From positions 1 through 27,861 of the forward strand of contig DAIEIZ010000081.1 in NCBI GenBank assembly GCA_027351145.1: DNA of 27,861 nucleotides. The letters run 5' to 3'. This document shows positions 1 through 7,384 of this stretch, piece after piece. Source of the DNA: Candidatus Moraniibacteriota bacterium (GTDB lineage: Bacteria; Patescibacteriota; Minisyncoccia; Moranbacterales; UBA2206). Numbering within the stretch: the first letter of the stretch is position 1; each line of letters opens with the position of its first letter. Under the pieces are notes generated by a model. That model saw only the letters and a program-made list of their open reading frames with translations, was not told the DNA's origin and did not search any database. The position numbers were made by a program, and so were the translations under genes.

Positions 1-691
1 TCGAAATCAAGAGATTGGCTTGCGAATTATGGGTGACAGTGGATTGAATCATTTGTTCCGCTTGCAAAACCAGTTCGGTAAATTGATCAATGAGCAAGAG
101 ATATTTGTCCAAATTCGTTTTAAAAGGTTCAGCGAGTTGCAAAGATCCCAGCCAAGCTCTGCCACCTTTGCCAAACAGATTGGTGAAATTATGCTTCAAG
201 GCGTGTTTAAACAGAATGGCATGAATTTTGTTTTTCACCTGAGTGCGCAGATTCAAAAGCGAAGCACGAAAACGACATTGTTCTTTCCAACCGCGCACAT
301 CCACCGAAGAAAAGTAGGCTTCCGGTAGCATGTTGGTTCGCAGTAAATCGGCCAAGACTCCCGCATCGATTTTATCCGTTTTGATCCGCGCTGAAGCAAT
401 TGCTTTCACTCGCATCGGATGGGCCAGATGCACATCCACTCCCAGGGTTTCAATCAAATCGGCATAGTAGTACCACTGCGAGACCGGCTCCATCACCAGT
501 GCTAAATCAAAGGATGTTTCCTTAACCGTACCAATAAATTTTTTCACCGCATTTTTATCCGTAAGGATTTTTTGCGAAAGTATTTCCTGCCCCGCTGCGT
601 TTTTCACACACAGCGTAGAAGTATTTTTGTGAAGATCCATGCCGATAAAAAGTTTATCAGCAGTTTTAATTCGAGTTAATGTTTCTTGCAT
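1..691 (-). CDS. IS110-family transposase, 5' part (cut by window edge)
   Basis: Transposase of the IS110 class (DEDD nuclease N-terminal domain), read on the minus strand from an ATG at 691 to the window edge, about 230 residues without a stop. The N-terminus has the first catalytic Asp in GMDLHKN (near residue 18), then EPVSQWYYYADL, and then the signature KTDKIDAGVLADLLR with the later DEDD acidic residues. The C-terminal transposase_20 domain with its Ser lies off the window. These enzymes move an IS through a circular intermediate, guided by a bridge RNA encoded in a non-coding end of the element. Only 73 bases lie between this start and the next gene, so either the left end is short or the guide RNA is on the unseen side. 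The reading frame is intact as far as it can be seen. Confidence 0.9.
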   Translation of the reverse strand, partial: MQETLTRIKTADKLFIGMDLHKNTSTLCVKNAAGQEILSQKILTDKNAVKKFIGTVKETSFDLALVMEPVSQWYYYADLIETLGVDVHLAHPMRVKAIASARIKTDKIDAGVLADLLRTNMLPEAYFSSVDVRGWKEQCRFRASLLNLRTQVKNKIHAILFKHALKHNFTNLFGKGGRAWLGSLQLAEPFKTNLDKYLLLIDQFTELVLQAEQMIQSTVTHNSQANLLIS

Positions 692-764
692 AATGTTAAG
701 CTTTAATAATTAACGTTTTTGCTTTTAGCTTAGCACAAGAAGTGTTTAACTCTTTTATATCATT
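692..764. other. Short spacer between IS110 transposase and DUF5663-like gene
   Basis: AT-rich spacer of 73 bases. It must hold one end of the insertion sequence, but neither an inverted repeat nor a target duplication can be identified without the other end. No convincing promoter was found for either neighbour. Confidence 0.35.
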
Positions 765-1076
765 ATGGATAATAAAAGTGACGCGATTGAGCAGTTTGTT
801 TCTCAGCTGGTCGCGGAGAAAAAATTTGAGAATCTTTTGCCGGAAGTTTTAAATCAAATTCACGAAGATCTTTATTCGCGAGTGGAGGACAGAATCAATG
901 CTGTGATTTTGAATAATTTGCCTCAAGAAAACGCGGATGAATTTGACGCGCTACTGGACGCCGGTGACCCCGAAGCTATTTCAACATATTGCCACGAAAA
1001 GATTGAAAACATGGACCAACTGATTGCTGGAGAACTTTTAGCTTTTCGCAATACCTATTTAGGTGCTGGGGAATAA
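765..1076 (+). CDS. Small acidic DUF5663-like protein
   Basis: 103-residue acidic, helical, soluble protein without signal peptide or membrane segment. The pattern (N-terminal helix with QFVSQLVAEKKF, then LPEVLNQIHEDL, an EDRINAVILNNLP segment, and a final LLAFRNTYL helix) matches my recollection of DUF5663, a family of unknown function common in Patescibacteria; this is recognition by eye. No metal-binding or catalytic motif is visible. It starts at ATG 765, directly after the insertion sequence, and stops 26 bases before the next gene, with which it may be cotranscribed. No Shine-Dalgarno sequence precedes it. It could have lost its own promoter or upstream operon partner when the IS110 element inserted. 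Confidence 0.75.
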   Translation: MDNKSDAIEQFVSQLVAEKKFENLLPEVLNQIHEDLYSRVEDRINAVILNNLPQENADEFDALLDAGDPEAISTYCHEKIENMDQLIAGELLAFRNTYLGAGE

Positions 1077-1102
1077 TTAAATTAGTTTTGAAATGAAAAC
1101 AT

Positions 1103-4100
1103 ATGCCCTACAATGAAAACATGCCGGTTTCTTATGGACATGAGAGTGCTCCGAAAAAAAAGAAAATTGTAATCCTGGACACATCTGACGCGTTGGAGCG
1201 GGAAGCGTTCACGGCAGCGGAGGCAAAGATGACGGAGAATAAGGAAAGTCTGCGCGGGCTCAAGGGTATCTTTAAAAAAATTTGGAAACACAATCTGTTT
1301 CATGAATATTATCGACAAAAAGAAGTATTTATCGCCAGAAAGAAAATCGAAGAAAGTGGCAATGTGTATGTAAATGAAAACTTGGGAAAAGAGGCGCATG
1401 ACTCGGCGATGGGATCGGTGATGGAACGCTTTACGAGTGAATATGAAGAGGAGATGATTCATACTGGAGAGGAGAAGAAAACGATCAGTAGTGATTCGCA
1501 AGAAGGCGGGGAGTTGAAGGTGCGTGTTCAGGAATTGATTCAAGATTATGCCAAGGGGAACTTATCTGAGGAGCAATTTGTTTTGGAAAAGAATGCAATT
1601 TTTGGTCAAGAGCTTGAAGGGATAAGGGGTGATACCGGAGAGGCAATTGTTCAGAAAGGAAAAATGTATGCGGATAATCTTTTGGAAGTTGCCAAGCAAA
1701 TTCGTCAATCAGTCGAATACGGAGCGAAACTTGAAGAACTTGACACCGAATTCGATGTTATTGTTGGTCGGGCGCGCTTGGGAGAACGAACCGAGGCACA
1801 GTTTAATCGGGTTGATCGTTGGATTGAGAAGATTCAGAAAATAAAATTTATTGGGAGTATTGCTAATGAGGCAACGGTTGCTGCGGCTGTTTCAGCTGTG
1901 TATGCACTCGGCACAAAGGTGGCATTGGGTGGTGCTCGCGCTACTTCAAAAATATTAGGGCCGCTTGGTTTTGGACTGAGCGCCGGTATCGGTGGCGCGG
2001 TAGCTGGGGCAAGGGAAAACAAGCGATTGAAAGAAGAAAGAGCTCAGCATGCCCGAGAGCGGGCGCGAGGAAAAACGTTTGAAAAAGGCGCGGAAAGACG
2101 GGCGGAAATGGAACAGTTTCAATATGAAACCAAAAGCGCATCCGGATTGGCGCATGATCTCGAAACGAGCCTGGAAAGACTGAAAGCTGACCCGCAAAAA
2201 ACAAGCCTTGATTTGCTATTTGCCAAGCTCAATGAAGTGGAAGGGCGGATCACTTTTTCTGATCGTTCTAATGTTGATTTGATTCATTATAGTGATGTGA
2301 AATCAATCGAAAAAGAAAGGACACAATTGGACGTTTTGAGAGCGGAGGCGAAAGTCCATTTGAGAAAACTTTTGGCAGAAAAAAAAGCCGGAAAAGTTGA
2401 AATTAATTTGCCTTTTGAAGATGAGGCTGGGTTCATGGATTATCTATTTCTAGCGAGAGAAATTCAATTTGAGGATGGATTTTCAAAAGAAAGAGAGCGA
2501 AAAGACAGGGCTTTTAACAAGATGAAGCGAGTGAAGGTTGCGAAAGCGACTGCGAAAGGATTTGCTATCGGGCTTGGGGTTGGGATGGCGGCGCAAGAAG
2601 TGGCGACGATTTGGAATGGCACTGAAGGAATTTTCACGCCCAGTTCCGCTCATGCTGCGGATTTGTCTTCCGGTTTTTCTGAACCAACACCAGTGCCACG
2701 CTACACATCCTTGGAGTATGTGCGGCGAATGTTTGCAGGTGAGTTGCATCAAAATTACGGCGGGCCATATGCGGAAACGATTGTCGGTCAAAATCATTTC
2801 AGTTTGCCAAAAGGGTTTGTCTTGCAGCAAGGTCCGGCAGGGCTAAATTTGATGCGCGGACATGATGTCATGCTTTCGGGACTGAAATTGAAACCGGATG
2901 GAACGTTGACTGATGCGAGTCTGCGCATTTTGCATGATCAGGGAATCACGGCTGATGCGGTTTCATTGGGCGTTCCCGGCAAAGAGATAATAGACTTGCG
3001 AACAATTGGTAATTCGAATTACAAGTTGCCGCAAGGCTTTAGTTTCGTGAAAAATCCTAGTGGAACATATGATTTGCTTGGACCCAAAGGACCGGGCGGA
3101 AATGTTTCCGTTGAGAATTTAAAGCTCAATCCGGATGGCTCGCTCTCACAAGAAGCGAAAGACGCTTTGACGCAAAGAGGGGTGAGTTGGGGTAATGTCA
3201 CGGAACATATTTCTGACGCGAAGCATCAGGAATATATTTTTGATCCAAAGGAATATGTTGCAAAACATTCGGACAGATTTCACAGAATCAGCCGTCTTTG
3301 GTATGACAATGATACTCCAAAACCAAAATTTGATCACAATGAGTTGAGATTGCGTTGGGGTGGACCGCGAGGCATGGGGGTGGAGAATGGAAAATTTGTG
3401 ATGGATATTTCGCATATGACAAAAGACGGATCTTTTCATAACGGTCTTTCTGTTGACGCGCAAAAATTGATGGCTGAGGGAAAATTGAAAATGCTGTTTT
3501 CGCTGACACGTGGCACGCAAAATAATGTGATTGAAGTGCCAATTGACGCACACGGACACATTAGTATCGATCCAAATAGCGAGAATGGCAAGTTACTCTT
3601 TGGCATGGATGCTAAGGGGCACGCGATTTTCAAAGGTAAATTCGCGGAAGTGGCACATTCTTTGGGAATGAAAAATGGCGCGGAGCAAGTAGGCATTTTG
3701 GCTACGCACACGGGAGATGGTCTTGGGCCGATCAAAGATGTTATTGATATCCCAGCTGTGGACAAAACAAGCACCTTTCTCAAGGTGGCTGAACATTCCA
3801 CAAAATTCATGATTCCATCCGACTATGAAGTCGATTGGCCATTTGTCATTCCGATGGCGGGGAGGAGGCCGTTAGAGCCAATTATCCATGGCCCTTCGCC
3901 AGATCAGCTCATTCATGTCTCTGGATATAGTGAAAGGTTGAAGAGACATTATACCGAAATCCTTGCTTATCGTAATTCAAAAGAAATGGTTGAAAAAATG
4001 CTTGTCCAGGCCAAGAGAGACAAGCAACTTAGCACTAAATATAAAGTGTTGTTGGATAGATTTGAAGAATTGAAAAATTTTAGTAGTTTATCTGATGACA

Positions 4101-5416
4101 GAAAAGAATATTATCAAAAAGAATTAGATAAGGCTAATAAGCGATTGCACGCAGACAATAGGGTGGAGTATTTTAATATAAATAGCCATGTTGAAAGAGA
4201 AATTCAGCGAATTTATCAACAAATAGAAAATATTTTTATTGAGGAGTCTCAAGTTGGCGAAAAACCATATTCTCCAGAATTTTATGAAAACTCGCCATTG
4301 ATTAGGGGAATAGAAAGAGCCGAAGAGATTGTTTTGATTTTAGATTATCCCTTGGGTGACGCTATTTTGACGGTTCCAATTCTGCATGTCTTAAAAAAAT
4401 ATTTTGAACAAAATGGTTTTAATAAAAAAATTAAAGTCATGACTGCTCAAGTAGGATTATTTAAATCACTAGAGAATCAGTTTGAAGGCTTAGTGGAACT
4501 GATTAGTTTGGATGATGCCTCGAATTTTTTTAATAAGCAAGGCATGAAAGAGCGGTTTATTATTAATGCTCACAAGGGGTTTGAAGAATATGGAGTATTT
4601 GGACTAAGCAGCAAGGAGGCTGCAGATCCTTCTCGCGTAATGTCAGTTGATTGGGCAAGTTGGATGAGAGAGGAGGTGCCGCGATCTCCCAAGACAGGGT
4701 TGAAGAAATTTGAAATGATGCCGCAACGAATTATGAGAAACTTCGAAGTCATTTTAGGACAACGCATTTTTGATGATATTAGAAAAGTGGATAAATTTAT
4801 TGAACCTTCAGCTAATTTCGAAATAGAAAAAGAAGCTTTAAAGAAAAGGTATGGTGTTAAAAATGATGAACAGGTGGTGGTCATGTCTGCAGGATCATCG
4901 GTTACCCCCAAAGAGTATACGCCAGAAAATTGGGAGAAAGTTATTAGCGGACTTAGTTCAAAGTTTCCAAAGATGCACATTATATTTTTGGACGATCCTT
5001 CTCCGGAAAAAAGGCAGAAATATGGAGCCTTGACCGATAATCTGAAGCAAAGCGGAATAAATGTTACTAGAGCAAGTGAAGGATTGGGCGCAATGAATGC
5101 ATTGATGGGCATGGCTGATTTAGTTATAACTCCAGACACGGGGCTAGGACACTATGCGTCTTCTATGGGAATCCCAAATATTACTTTTAGTTTGAGTGAT
5201 CCGGTTCAATGGTCAACGCCGAAAACAAAAAGAATCAGTCATGACGTAGCAAAGGTTGTTTATGCTCAAGGAAAGGGTTCTTACAGTCGAGCATGGGGAA
5301 ATCCAGATGAATATTATGTAGAGGATGATGGTAGGAGAGTTGGAGCATCAGACATTGATCCTCAGAGAATTATTAGAAGAGCTGAGAAAATTCTAAATCA
5401 GGACAGACAGAGTTAA
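1103..5416 (+). CDS. Giant multidomain protein with C-terminal GT9 glycosyltransferase
   Basis: 1437 residues. Residues 1-245 are charged and helical. A Gly/Ala-rich hydrophobic stretch lies at about 249-305, a charged coiled-coil-like region at 306-480, and a second hydrophobic segment at about 483-500, followed by AHAAD, which looks like a signal-peptidase site. Two tandem repeats sit at about 564-621 and 639-700, each with LPxGF, then LKLxPDGxL. A beta-rich part of unknown kind extends to about 950, and a helical linker spans 955-1065. Residues 1070-1437 are a GT9 (heptosyltransferase-like) domain: LDYPLGDAILTVPIL at its start, SAGSSVTPKEYTPENWEKV, and MADLVITPDTGLGHYASS near the end. GT9 enzymes transfer a sugar from a nucleotide donor. 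The DNA turns AT-rich near 3910-3990, just before the GT9 part, suggesting a fusion. The first ~950 residues are not recognised. The start is ambiguous: AATGAAAACAT occurs twice around it. Confidence 0.88.
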   Translation: MPYNENMPVSYGHESAPKKKKIVILDTSDALEREAFTAAEAKMTENKESLRGLKGIFKKIWKHNLFHEYYRQKEVFIARKKIEESGNVYVNENLGKEAHDSAMGSVMERFTSEYEEEMIHTGEEKKTISSDSQEGGELKVRVQELIQDYAKGNLSEEQFVLEKNAIFGQELEGIRGDTGEAIVQKGKMYADNLLEVAKQIRQSVEYGAKLEELDTEFDVIVGRARLGERTEAQFNRVDRWIEKIQKIKFIGSIANEATVAAAVSAVYALGTKVALGGARATSKILGPLGFGLSAGIGGAVAGARENKRLKEERAQHARERARGKTFEKGAERRAEMEQFQYETKSASGLAHDLETSLERLKADPQKTSLDLLFAKLNEVEGRITFSDRSNVDLIHYSDVKSIEKERTQLDVLRAEAKVHLRKLLAEKKAGKVEINLPFEDEAGFMDYLFLAREIQFEDGFSKERERKDRAFNKMKRVKVAKATAKGFAIGLGVGMAAQEVATIWNGTEGIFTPSSAHAADLSSGFSEPTPVPRYTSLEYVRRMFAGELHQNYGGPYAETIVGQNHFSLPKGFVLQQGPAGLNLMRGHDVMLSGLKLKPDGTLTDASLRILHDQGITADAVSLGVPGKEIIDLRTIGNSNYKLPQGFSFVKNPSGTYDLLGPKGPGGNVSVENLKLNPDGSLSQEAKDALTQRGVSWGNVTEHISDAKHQEYIFDPKEYVAKHSDRFHRISRLWYDNDTPKPKFDHNELRLRWGGPRGMGVENGKFVMDISHMTKDGSFHNGLSVDAQKLMAEGKLKMLFSLTRGTQNNVIEVPIDAHGHISIDPNSENGKLLFGMDAKGHAIFKGKFAEVAHSLGMKNGAEQVGILATHTGDGLGPIKDVIDIPAVDKTSTFLKVAEHSTKFMIPSDYEVDWPFVIPMAGRRPLEPIIHGPSPDQLIHVSGYSERLKRHYTEILAYRNSKEMVEKMLVQAKRDKQLSTKYKVLLDRFEELKNFSSLSDDRKEYYQKELDKANKRLHADNRVEYFNINSHVEREIQRIYQQIENIFIEESQVGEKPYSPEFYENSPLIRGIERAEEIVLILDYPLGDAILTVPILHVLKKYFEQNGFNKKIKVMTAQVGLFKSLENQFEGLVELISLDDASNFFNKQGMKERFIINAHKGFEEYGVFGLSSKEAADPSRVMSVDWASWMREEVPRSPKTGLKKFEMMPQRIMRNFEVILGQRIFDDIRKVDKFIEPSANFEIEKEALKKRYGVKNDEQVVVMSAGSSVTPKEYTPENWEKVISGLSSKFPKMHIIFLDDPSPEKRQKYGALTDNLKQSGINVTRASEGLGAMNALMGMADLVITPDTGLGHYASSMGIPNITFSLSDPVQWSTPKTKRISHDVAKVVYAQGKGSYSRAWGNPDEYYVEDDGRRVGASDIDPQRIIRRAEKILNQDRQS

Positions 5417-5442
5417 TTCTAATGGGTTGGTTTGCGTCCAGA

Positions 5443-5480
5443 AGGCTCCATTAACTGTGGTCACTTGGGGCTTTTGTTTC
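5443..5480 (+). terminator. Possible weak terminator after the GT9 fusion gene
   Basis: AGGCTCC at 5443-5449 can pair, with G-U pairs, with GGGGCTT at 5467-5473, followed by a T-rich run. The loop is long and the stem short, so this is tentative. Confidence 0.3.
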
Positions 5481-5540
5481 TTTATAGTGCAGACCTAAGT
5501 AATTAATCGGTTGGTTATACTATGAGGATATGCAATCAAC

Positions 5541-5795
5541 ATGGAAATAAATAATAAACTTATCGGTGTGGTAACTTTTTTCTTGGCAATGAATTTGTTG
5601 ACTTTTTTTGTGATGCTTTCGGATAAGCTTAAATCGCGAAAAAATAACGCGGAAAGAATTTCAGAAGGGACACTCTTTTTTTTGGCAACGACTTTTGGCA
5701 GTTTGGGCATGTATGCCGGGATGTTTGCTTTTCGGCATAAAACCCAAATTTGTTTAGCCTTCTCTTTATTTACCAGAGGCTTTCTATATCAATGA
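5541..5795 (+). CDS. DUF1294-like small membrane protein with odd C-terminus
   Basis: 84 residues with two hydrophobic helices (about 7-26 and 44-62). The core TLFFLATTFGSLGMYAGM followed by FRHKT is typical of DUF1294, a small membrane family of unknown function that usually continues after FRHKT with a Lys/Phe-rich stretch and a last hydrophobic segment. Here the frame instead gives QICLAFSLFTRGFLYQ and stops. In the neighbouring frame the bases after FRHKT read KPKFV, then a TAG, then a long open stretch that runs in frame into the next gene. This suggests a frameshift plus stop in the last quarter, although the total length is still normal for the family. A TATACT box lies at 5516-5521 without a good -35. 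Confidence 0.55.
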   Translation: MEINNKLIGVVTFFLAMNLLTFFVMLSDKLKSRKNNAERISEGTLFFLATTFGSLGMYAGMFAFRHKTQICLAFSLFTRGFLYQ

Positions 5796-5904
5796 AGATA
5801 GGCGCGCGGAACAACTTTCCGACAAACGCATAAGTCTGGTACTTGTTGTAAATAAAATAGCTTCCCTTTTTTTAATTTATAGCATTCGCAAAATCAAAAA
5901 CAAA

Positions 5905-6765
5905 ATGGGTAGGAAGAAAATTTTTGGACTGGTATTTTTCTTGCTAGCGCTGTCAGCCGTTTTTGGATTTTCTCGATTTGCAAAAACCGAAAAACAGGAT
6001 ATCTCTGTGCAAAAAAGTCAGGGGAGTGTTGAAAATGTTCAGGGACAGCCAGTGGTAGTTACTCAAGTCGCTCCACTTGCCAGTGACATTGTTGAACCGG
6101 AGAAGGTAATTTCTTCCGCGGTTCCGATTTTTATGTATCACTATATCCGAGCATATTCCAATCCGGCCGATCCAATTGGCGAAAATTTGTCTGTGTCTCC
6201 GCAGAAATTTGAGGAGCAGCTATCATGGCTCAAAAGAAATAATTACGCAACGGTTTTCTCTGGATATTTTAAAAATCCCAAAGCGGTAGCGGCAAAACCG
6301 ATTATTCTGACGTTTGATGACGGCTATCAAGATGCCTATGACAGTGCGTTTTCGCTATTGCAAAAATATCAAATGACAGGCATGTTCTACTTGATTGTGA
6401 ACAAAATTGGTACGCCGGGTTATTTGACTTGGGAGGAAATTTTGGAGATGCAAAAAGCGGGGATGATGTTTGGTTCGCACACGCTCACGCATTCGGATTT
6501 GCGAAATTTGTCTCCAGTGAATTTGGAAAAAGAAATCAAAGAAAGTCGAGAGATCTTGACTCAAAAACTGGGTCAAGAAGTGACGGACTTTTGTTATCCT
6601 TCGGGAAAATATAGCGACACAGTTTTGGCGGAAGTGAAAAAGGATAAATATCAAACAGCAGTGACGACTAATTCGGGAATCTCCAGTTTGAAAGATGACC
6701 CATTCTTGCTGAAAAGACTGAGGATTGTGGAAAAAACTAATGTTGAAGCTATTTTGGGTAAATAG
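5905..6765 (+). CDS. Secreted polysaccharide deacetylase (NodB/CE4 domain)
   Basis: 286 residues. An N-terminal signal or anchor segment (MGRKK, then a hydrophobic run to about residue 22) puts it outside the membrane. After a linker of about 50 residues comes the NodB fold: VPIFMYHYIR near 73-82, the TFDDG motif at 136-140 (D138 likely catalytic base, D139 metal ligand), the metal-binding SHTLTH with H192 and H196, and CYPSGKYSD at 230-238. CE4 enzymes remove N- or O-acetyl groups from peptidoglycan or surface glycans with a divalent metal. The substrate cannot be read from sequence; the surrounding envelope genes fit a wall or capsule-like target. The frame upstream stays open back to 5758 but has no ATG, so the start at 5905, which gives a good signal peptide, is preferred. 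No Shine-Dalgarno is visible. Confidence 0.92.
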   Translation: MGRKKIFGLVFFLLALSAVFGFSRFAKTEKQDISVQKSQGSVENVQGQPVVVTQVAPLASDIVEPEKVISSAVPIFMYHYIRAYSNPADPIGENLSVSPQKFEEQLSWLKRNNYATVFSGYFKNPKAVAAKPIILTFDDGYQDAYDSAFSLLQKYQMTGMFYLIVNKIGTPGYLTWEEILEMQKAGMMFGSHTLTHSDLRNLSPVNLEKEIKESREILTQKLGQEVTDFCYPSGKYSDTVLAEVKKDKYQTAVTTNSGISSLKDDPFLLKRLRIVEKTNVEAILGK

Positions 6766-6775
6766 TTTTGTTTGT

Positions 6776-6804
6776 TTGACTAAGATTGTGTTATGTATTA
6801 TGGT
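6776..6804 (+). promoter_or_regulatory. Sigma70-type promoter for the small membrane protein gene
   Basis: TTGACT at 6776-6781 and TATGGT at 6799-6804, spaced by 17 bases. It would start transcription near 6811 and give a leader of about 90 bases before the ATG at 6903. Confidence 0.6.
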
Positions 6805-6902
6805 TTAATATTAGTTTTTTAACAATTCTTCAAAATAATATTGAATCGTGGGCAATAATGCCAAGTATTTCAGTGAAAACAATAAATATTAAAGGAGGCT
6901 AT

Positions 6903-7193
6903 ATGTGTCATGGATGTATTTTGGTATTTATGTTGACTGTCAGTTTTGTGGCCTATGTCGTTGTCATTTTTTTCTTCAATAAGGAGGAAGATGCGATTCG
7001 GCCAAACTATTTTTCATTGAAAACGATAATGGTATTTGTTTTAAACTATTTTGTTTTCATTCTGGTGTTGACAGCCTTAGCGGTGACCTGCATAATCGTC
7101 GCGACTGTCAGTCCAAGAACAATGTGTAAAGGGTTTGGGTTTAGGGTCACGTCTAATGAAAAAAAACGAAATATTCATATAAGAGGCGGATAG
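6903..7193 (+). CDS. Small two-helix membrane protein, function unknown
   Basis: 96 residues, starting at the ATG at 6903, which has a perfect AAAGGAGG ribosome site at 6891-6898. An in-frame TTG at 6786 would add 39 residues but has no ribosome site. Two strong membrane segments lie at about residues 4-26 (ending in FFFNKEED) and 42-68, with a basic C-terminal tail (SNEKKRNIHIRGG), so a hairpin topology with the tail inside is likely. No family is recognised. It has its own promoter upstream and its own terminator downstream, so it is a monocistronic unit. The strong ribosome site is unusual here and suggests high expression. Confidence 0.75.
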   Translation: MCHGCILVFMLTVSFVAYVVVIFFFNKEEDAIRPNYFSLKTIMVFVLNYFVFILVLTALAVTCIIVATVSPRTMCKGFGFRVTSNEKKRNIHIRGG

Positions 7194-7208
7194 TGTGGCG
7201 CGAGTCAG

Positions 7209-7247
7209 AAAAAAGGTTCTTGGGATAATTCCAGAGAACCTTTTTTG
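7209..7247 (+). terminator. Rho-independent terminator
   Basis: AAAAAGGTTCT pairs with AGAACCTTTTTT (7235-7246). The stem extends inward through TGG/CCA, and a T run follows. It ends the transcript of the small membrane protein gene. Confidence 0.88.
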
Positions 7248-7283
7248 TTGTGAAAAAAAGTGCTTTCAAATCGTCCTTAACCC

Positions 7284-7311
7284 TTGACAAATTACATGGT
7301 TGTGCTATATT
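7284..7311 (+). promoter_or_regulatory. Sigma70-type promoter for the beta-helix protein gene
   Basis: A perfect TTGACA at 7284-7289 and TATATT at 7306-7311, with a 16-base spacer. Transcription would start near 7318. Confidence 0.8.
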
Positions 7312-7345
7312 GTCCGGTTATCAATTTTGTGTACTGGGGAAATAA

Positions 7346-7384
7346 ATGGCTAAGATAAGGGAAATATTTTTATGCATAAAATGA
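7346..7384 (+). other. Possible 12-codon leader ORF overlapping the next start
   Basis: ATG at 7346, preceded by GGGGA, opens a 12-codon frame (MAKIREIFLCIK) whose stop overlaps the ATG at 7381, the second possible start of the beta-helix protein gene, as ATGA. It might couple translation, or it may be chance. Confidence 0.25.

Noticed and set aside
1082..1543. 153-codon open frame on the minus strand
   Set aside because: Antisense shadow of the giant protein gene; no family pattern and low-complexity Phe/Leu/Arg content.
4570..5139. 189-codon open frame on the minus strand
   Set aside because: Lies wholly inside the GT9 domain coding sequence, whose protein motifs are clear in the sense frame.
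6786..6902. TTG start giving a 135-residue version of the small membrane protein
   Set aside because: No ribosome site at the TTG, while ATG 6903 has a perfect one and begins directly at the membrane segment.
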